DNA of 15,473 nucleotides from an uncultured Erysipelotrichaceae bacterium (lineage in GTDB: Bacteria; Bacillota_I; Bacilli_A; Erysipelotrichales; Coprobacillaceae), in contig URQL01000020.1 in the NCBI GenBank assembly GCA_900550005.1, positions 1 to 15,473 of the forward strand, read 5' to 3'. Below the pieces are notes generated by a model. That model did no database searches and was not told the DNA's origin. It saw nothing but the letters and a program-made list of their open reading frames with translations. A program made the position numbers and the translations under genes. Of the stretch, positions 13,237-15,473 are shown piece by piece. Each line of letters starts with the position of its first letter. Within the stretch, counting starts at the first letter, position 1.

Positions 13237-13297
13237 TTTAACATATTTTCAACCTATTGAAAACAACTACACCATTTATTTAACATAGATTTAACAT
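13237..13297. promoter_or_regulatory. three TTTAACAT octamers, Pho-box-like
   Basis: TTTAACAT occurs at 13237-13244, 13279-13286 and 13290-13297. The last two are spaced exactly 11 bp apart, as in PhoP/PhoB-type direct repeats (TTAACA every 11 bp in Bacillus). The first is 42 bp, about four helix turns, away. They lie between the phosphate cotransporter gene and a divergent microprotein gene, so phosphate-dependent control of either is plausible. The same gap (13216-13349) holds a weak plus-strand TTGAAT at 13303-13308 with CATAAC at 13327-13332. Confidence 0.45.
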
Positions 13298-13349
13298 TTC
13301 TTTTGAATAAACGATTGAAATTTGTCCATAACATAAAGGGTGAAAAAAT

Positions 13350-13457
13350 ATGAATTTAATTTCAATGAGTTTATTTATTTTCAGTACACTAATTTTAATT
13401 GGTTACTATATTTTAATTATTGTCGGTTTACTTTACCATGAAACAAAAAATCGATAA
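13350..13457 (+). CDS. 35-residue single-membrane-segment microprotein
   Basis: The gene begins MNLISMSLFIFSTLILIGYY and ends in LYHETKNR. Residues 7-28 are one strongly hydrophobic membrane segment and the tail is polar and basic, so it would insert in the membrane with a short cytosolic tail. AAAGGGTG lies seven bases before the ATG. The gene is divergent from the Na/Pi cotransporter gene and convergent with the pyruvate kinase gene, ending 13 bases before the latter's terminator stem. I do not recognise a family. It could be a small subunit or modulator of a membrane complex, perhaps of the neighbouring transporter, or a small toxin. Its shortness means chance cannot be excluded, but RBS, hydrophobic pattern and an otherwise empty gap support it. 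Confidence 0.5.
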   Translation: MNLISMSLFIFSTLILIGYYILIIVGLLYHETKNR

Positions 13458-13470
13458 ATTATAAAAAAAA

Positions 13471-13486
13471 AGTCGCATTTGCGACT
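13471..13486 (-). terminator. terminator of the pyruvate kinase gene
   Basis: AGTCGC (13471-13476) and GCGACT (13481-13486) form a perfect stem with a 4-nt loop. On the minus strand it is followed by nine T. It starts one base after the stop codon. The plus strand has a weaker CTTATTTTA tail that could also stop the microprotein transcript. Confidence 0.8.
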
Positions 13487-13487
13487 C

Positions 13488-14903
13488 TTATTTTACTTCA
13501 ATTAAATGTAAGAAATTTGTAGCTCCACTTACACCTGGTGTACCACCAGTAACAATAATTGTTTCACCTGGTTTTACGCCATTTTCTTTAGCAATAACTT
13601 CAGCTAAGTTAAACATGCTTTCAGTTGTTTTAAGTGGATTACAACGAGCTGGAATAACCCCCCAATAAAGTGACATTTTACGCATTGCATCTTGATCAGG
13701 TGTCGCAGCAATTAATTTACATTCAGGTTTATAACGTGACATTTTTTTGGCTGTGAATCCAGATTGTGTAAAGGCAATGATCGCATTGACCTTAAATTGA
13801 ATTGCTAGTTCAGCAACAGATAAACAGATAGCTTCTGATTTATCAGCTGGAGCTGTTCTTAAAGCACGGCGATGTAAATGACCATAATCCAAATTTGCTT
13901 CTGTAGTTAAAGCAATACGTGCCATCATTGCAACAGATTCTACTGGATATTTACCTGAAGCAGATTCACCAGATAACATGATACAATCTGTACCATCATG
14001 AATTGCATTTGCAACATCGCTTACTTCTGCACGTGTTGGTCTAGGATTTTGTTGCATACTTTCTAACATTTGTGTTGCAGTAATAACGATTTTACCTACC
14101 GCATTACATTTTTTAATTAATTTCTTTTGAATTACAGGAACAAGATCTCCAGGAATTTCTACCCCTAAATCCCCTCTGGCTACCATGATTCCATCAACAA
14201 CTTCTAGGATTTCATCCATATTATCGACACCTTCTTGGTTTTCGATTTTAGCGATAATTTGGATATCTGGACAATTATTTTCAATTAATAAACGACGTAC
14301 ATCTAAAACATCTTGAGCACGACGAACAAAAGATGCAGCAATGTAATCAACATGGTTTTCACATCCAAATGTGATATCATCAATATCTTTTTGAGATAAA
14401 TAAGCAAAACCTAATTTAATCCCTGGAACATTGATTCCGCGTTTATCTTTTAAAATACCATCATTTAAACAAGTACAATAGATATCACGATCTTGAATAG
14501 CATCAATAACAAGATCCATTTGACCATCATTAACTAAAATATGATCATTTACCTTAACATCCATATAAAGATTTTTATAAGAAATAGAGAAACGTTCTTT
14601 TGTTCCTAAAACATCTTCATAAGAAATAACGACTTTATCCCCTTTTGAAATTTCGATTTGACCATTTTCAAAATCTCCCGTACGGATTTCTGGCCCTTTG
14701 GTATCAAGTAAGATAGCTACATTTGTATCTAAATCTTGATTGATTTCACGCATTAATTTAATTTTTTCTAAATGACTTGGATGATCTCCGTGTGAGAAGT
14801 TTAATCTCATACAATTCATCCCTGCTTTTACCATATCTGTTAAAATTTCTTTAGTAGAAGAAGCAGGCCCTACTGTACAGATAATCTTTGTTTTTTTTGT
14901 CAT
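13488..14903 (-). CDS. pyk: pyruvate kinase
   Basis: The 471-residue cytosolic enzyme catalyses the last ATP-forming step of glycolysis, phosphoenolpyruvate plus ADP to pyruvate plus ATP. TKIICTVGPAS opens the chain. RLNFSHG (33-39) and DTKGPEIRTG (67-76) supply ATP and K+/substrate contacts. IIAKIENQEG (216-225, K219 and E221) and MVARGDLGVEI (240-250) form the signature and Mg site. ITATQMLESM and SGESASGKYPV follow. The C-terminal allosteric domain ends GETIIVTGGTPGVSGATNFL. There is no extra PEP-utilising domain as found in Bacillus and Geobacillus enzymes. The RBS is GGAGGGAA. It lies 69 bases downstream of scpB in the same direction; a TAAAAT at 14931-14936 (minus strand) may give it a separate promoter. 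Confident. Confidence 0.97.
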   Translation of the reverse strand: MTKKTKIICTVGPASSTKEILTDMVKAGMNCMRLNFSHGDHPSHLEKIKLMREINQDLDTNVAILLDTKGPEIRTGDFENGQIEISKGDKVVISYEDVLGTKERFSISYKNLYMDVKVNDHILVNDGQMDLVIDAIQDRDIYCTCLNDGILKDKRGINVPGIKLGFAYLSQKDIDDITFGCENHVDYIAASFVRRAQDVLDVRRLLIENNCPDIQIIAKIENQEGVDNMDEILEVVDGIMVARGDLGVEIPGDLVPVIQKKLIKKCNAVGKIVITATQMLESMQQNPRPTRAEVSDVANAIHDGTDCIMLSGESASGKYPVESVAMMARIALTTEANLDYGHLHRRALRTAPADKSEAICLSVAELAIQFKVNAIIAFTQSGFTAKKMSRYKPECKLIAATPDQDAMRKMSLYWGVIPARCNPLKTTESMFNLAEVIAKENGVKPGETIIVTGGTPGVSGATNFLHLIEVK

Positions 14904-14972
14904 CTGTTATTCCCTCCTATCAACACTTTCATTTTACACTAATTTCATCTATTTTAAAATAAGAAAGCGTAT

Positions 14973-15473
14973 TTAATTTTCTTTATATTTCGCATCAAAT
15001 AAATCTTCACCAAGTTGTTCTTCTTTAATTTCTAAATCCGGTAATTCCTCTAAAGAAGCAAGGTTAAAAGCATCCATAAATTCTTCACTGACCCCATATA
15101 AAATCGGTTTACCTGCACTATCATCACGACCTAATTCTTTGATCAAAGCACGTGCTTGTAATTTTTTAACGACACTATCGCTACTTACACCTCTGATTTC
15201 TTCAATTTTTGCTCTTGTGATGGGTTGATTATAAGCAATGATTGCAAGAACTTCTAAAGCCGCATTCGATAAGTTATTTTGTACTTGATCGACCATTTTT
15301 TCAAAATAGGTACGATAAATTTCTTTTGTTGCAAACTTATATTTTAAACCTAAACAAACAATATGGATCCCTTTACTTAAATCTTTATCATAAGCTTTCG
15401 CCATTTGTTCAATCGTTGTTTTCGTAAAATTCATGGGTTTATCAATAATTTTAGCAATTGTTTTTAAATCGCA
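14973..15473 (-). CDS. scpB: segregation and condensation protein B (5' end outside window)
   Basis: The frame stays open to the window edge (CDLKTIAKIIDKPM precedes the internal Met at 15432-15434), so the ATG there is not the start. About 166 residues are present of the usual 180-200. LSNAALEVLAIIAYNQPITRAK, then IEEIRGVSSDSVVKKL, then RDDSAGKPILYGVSEEF and LEELPDLE are the second winged-helix domain and tail of ScpB. This is the dimeric partner of ScpA and the kleisin bridge of the SMC condensin complex that organises and segregates the chromosome. The C-terminus is acidic. scpA is expected just outside the window. No terminator is obvious before pyk, so some read-through into pyk is possible. 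Confidence 0.95.
   Translation of the reverse strand, partial: CDLKTIAKIIDKPMNFTKTTIEQMAKAYDKDLSKGIHIVCLGLKYKFATKEIYRTYFEKMVDQVQNNLSNAALEVLAIIAYNQPITRAKIEEIRGVSSDSVVKKLQARALIKELGRDDSAGKPILYGVSEEFMDAFNLASLEELPDLEIKEEQLGEDLFDAKYKEN

Noticed and set aside
15432..15434. scpB start codon inside the window
   Set aside because: The frame remains open to the edge with ScpB-like residues and no RBS precedes this ATG.

Overview
The window is AT-rich bacterial DNA with strong GGAGG-type ribosome binding sites, short intergenic gaps, U-tailed hairpin terminators and a gene set (scpB, single-domain-length pyruvate kinase, FeoA-FeoB fusion, Na/Pi cotransporter with PhoU-like tail, 6-phospho-beta-glucosidase, RpiR/PucR/MerR/TetR regulators) typical of a low-GC Firmicute. 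The protein style suggests a gut Erysipelotrichia-like organism, but that placement is an inference from appearance only. Most genes lie on the minus strand. No rRNA, tRNA, CRISPR array or insertion sequence was seen.

Layout. 1-1309: the 3' end of a Cys/Met-type PLP enzyme converges on a Gfo/Idh/MocA oxidoreductase, sharing one terminator. 1497-2540: two tandem Cof-type HAD phosphatase genes, the first reduced to 84 codons by an apparent internal in-frame deletion, the second intact. 2553-2830: a compact locus that I read as a type I (Fst/par-like) toxin-antitoxin module. It has a 45-codon single-membrane-segment peptide gene on the minus strand whose ribosome binding site is caught in a hairpin. 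Opposite it is a roughly 58-nt antisense RNA with its own good promoter, converging on a shared bidirectional terminator and carrying a direct repeat complementary to the toxin start region. 2950-3606: a multiply broken RpiR-family regulator lacking its N-terminus. 3701-6198: a 6-phospho-beta-glucosidase divergent from a PucR/CdaR-type regulator, with a perfect palindrome just before the regulator gene. 6214-7722: a minus-strand set of MerR regulator, small ABM-domain monooxygenase and esterase. 7870-8965: a decayed TetR regulator plus membrane protein operon, with three nonsense codons and one frameshift in total. 9129-11453: FeoA-FeoB fusion behind a near-consensus promoter overlapped by an imperfect palindrome. 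11548-13215: Na/Pi cotransporter with PhoU-like domain. Its upstream gap holds three copies of TTTAACAT, two of them 11 bp apart like a Pho box, and a 35-codon membrane microprotein gene on the opposite strand. 13488-15473: pyruvate kinase and the 3' part of scpB.

Functional picture. The intact genes are housekeeping (chromosome segregation, glycolysis), ion uptake (ferrous iron, phosphate) and scavenging of phosphorylated beta-glucosides and other small molecules. Gene decay falls mainly on transcription regulators and their presumed targets. The most interesting element is the small convergent two-RNA locus at 2553-2830. A second theme is that several stop codons sit inside or against terminator hairpins.
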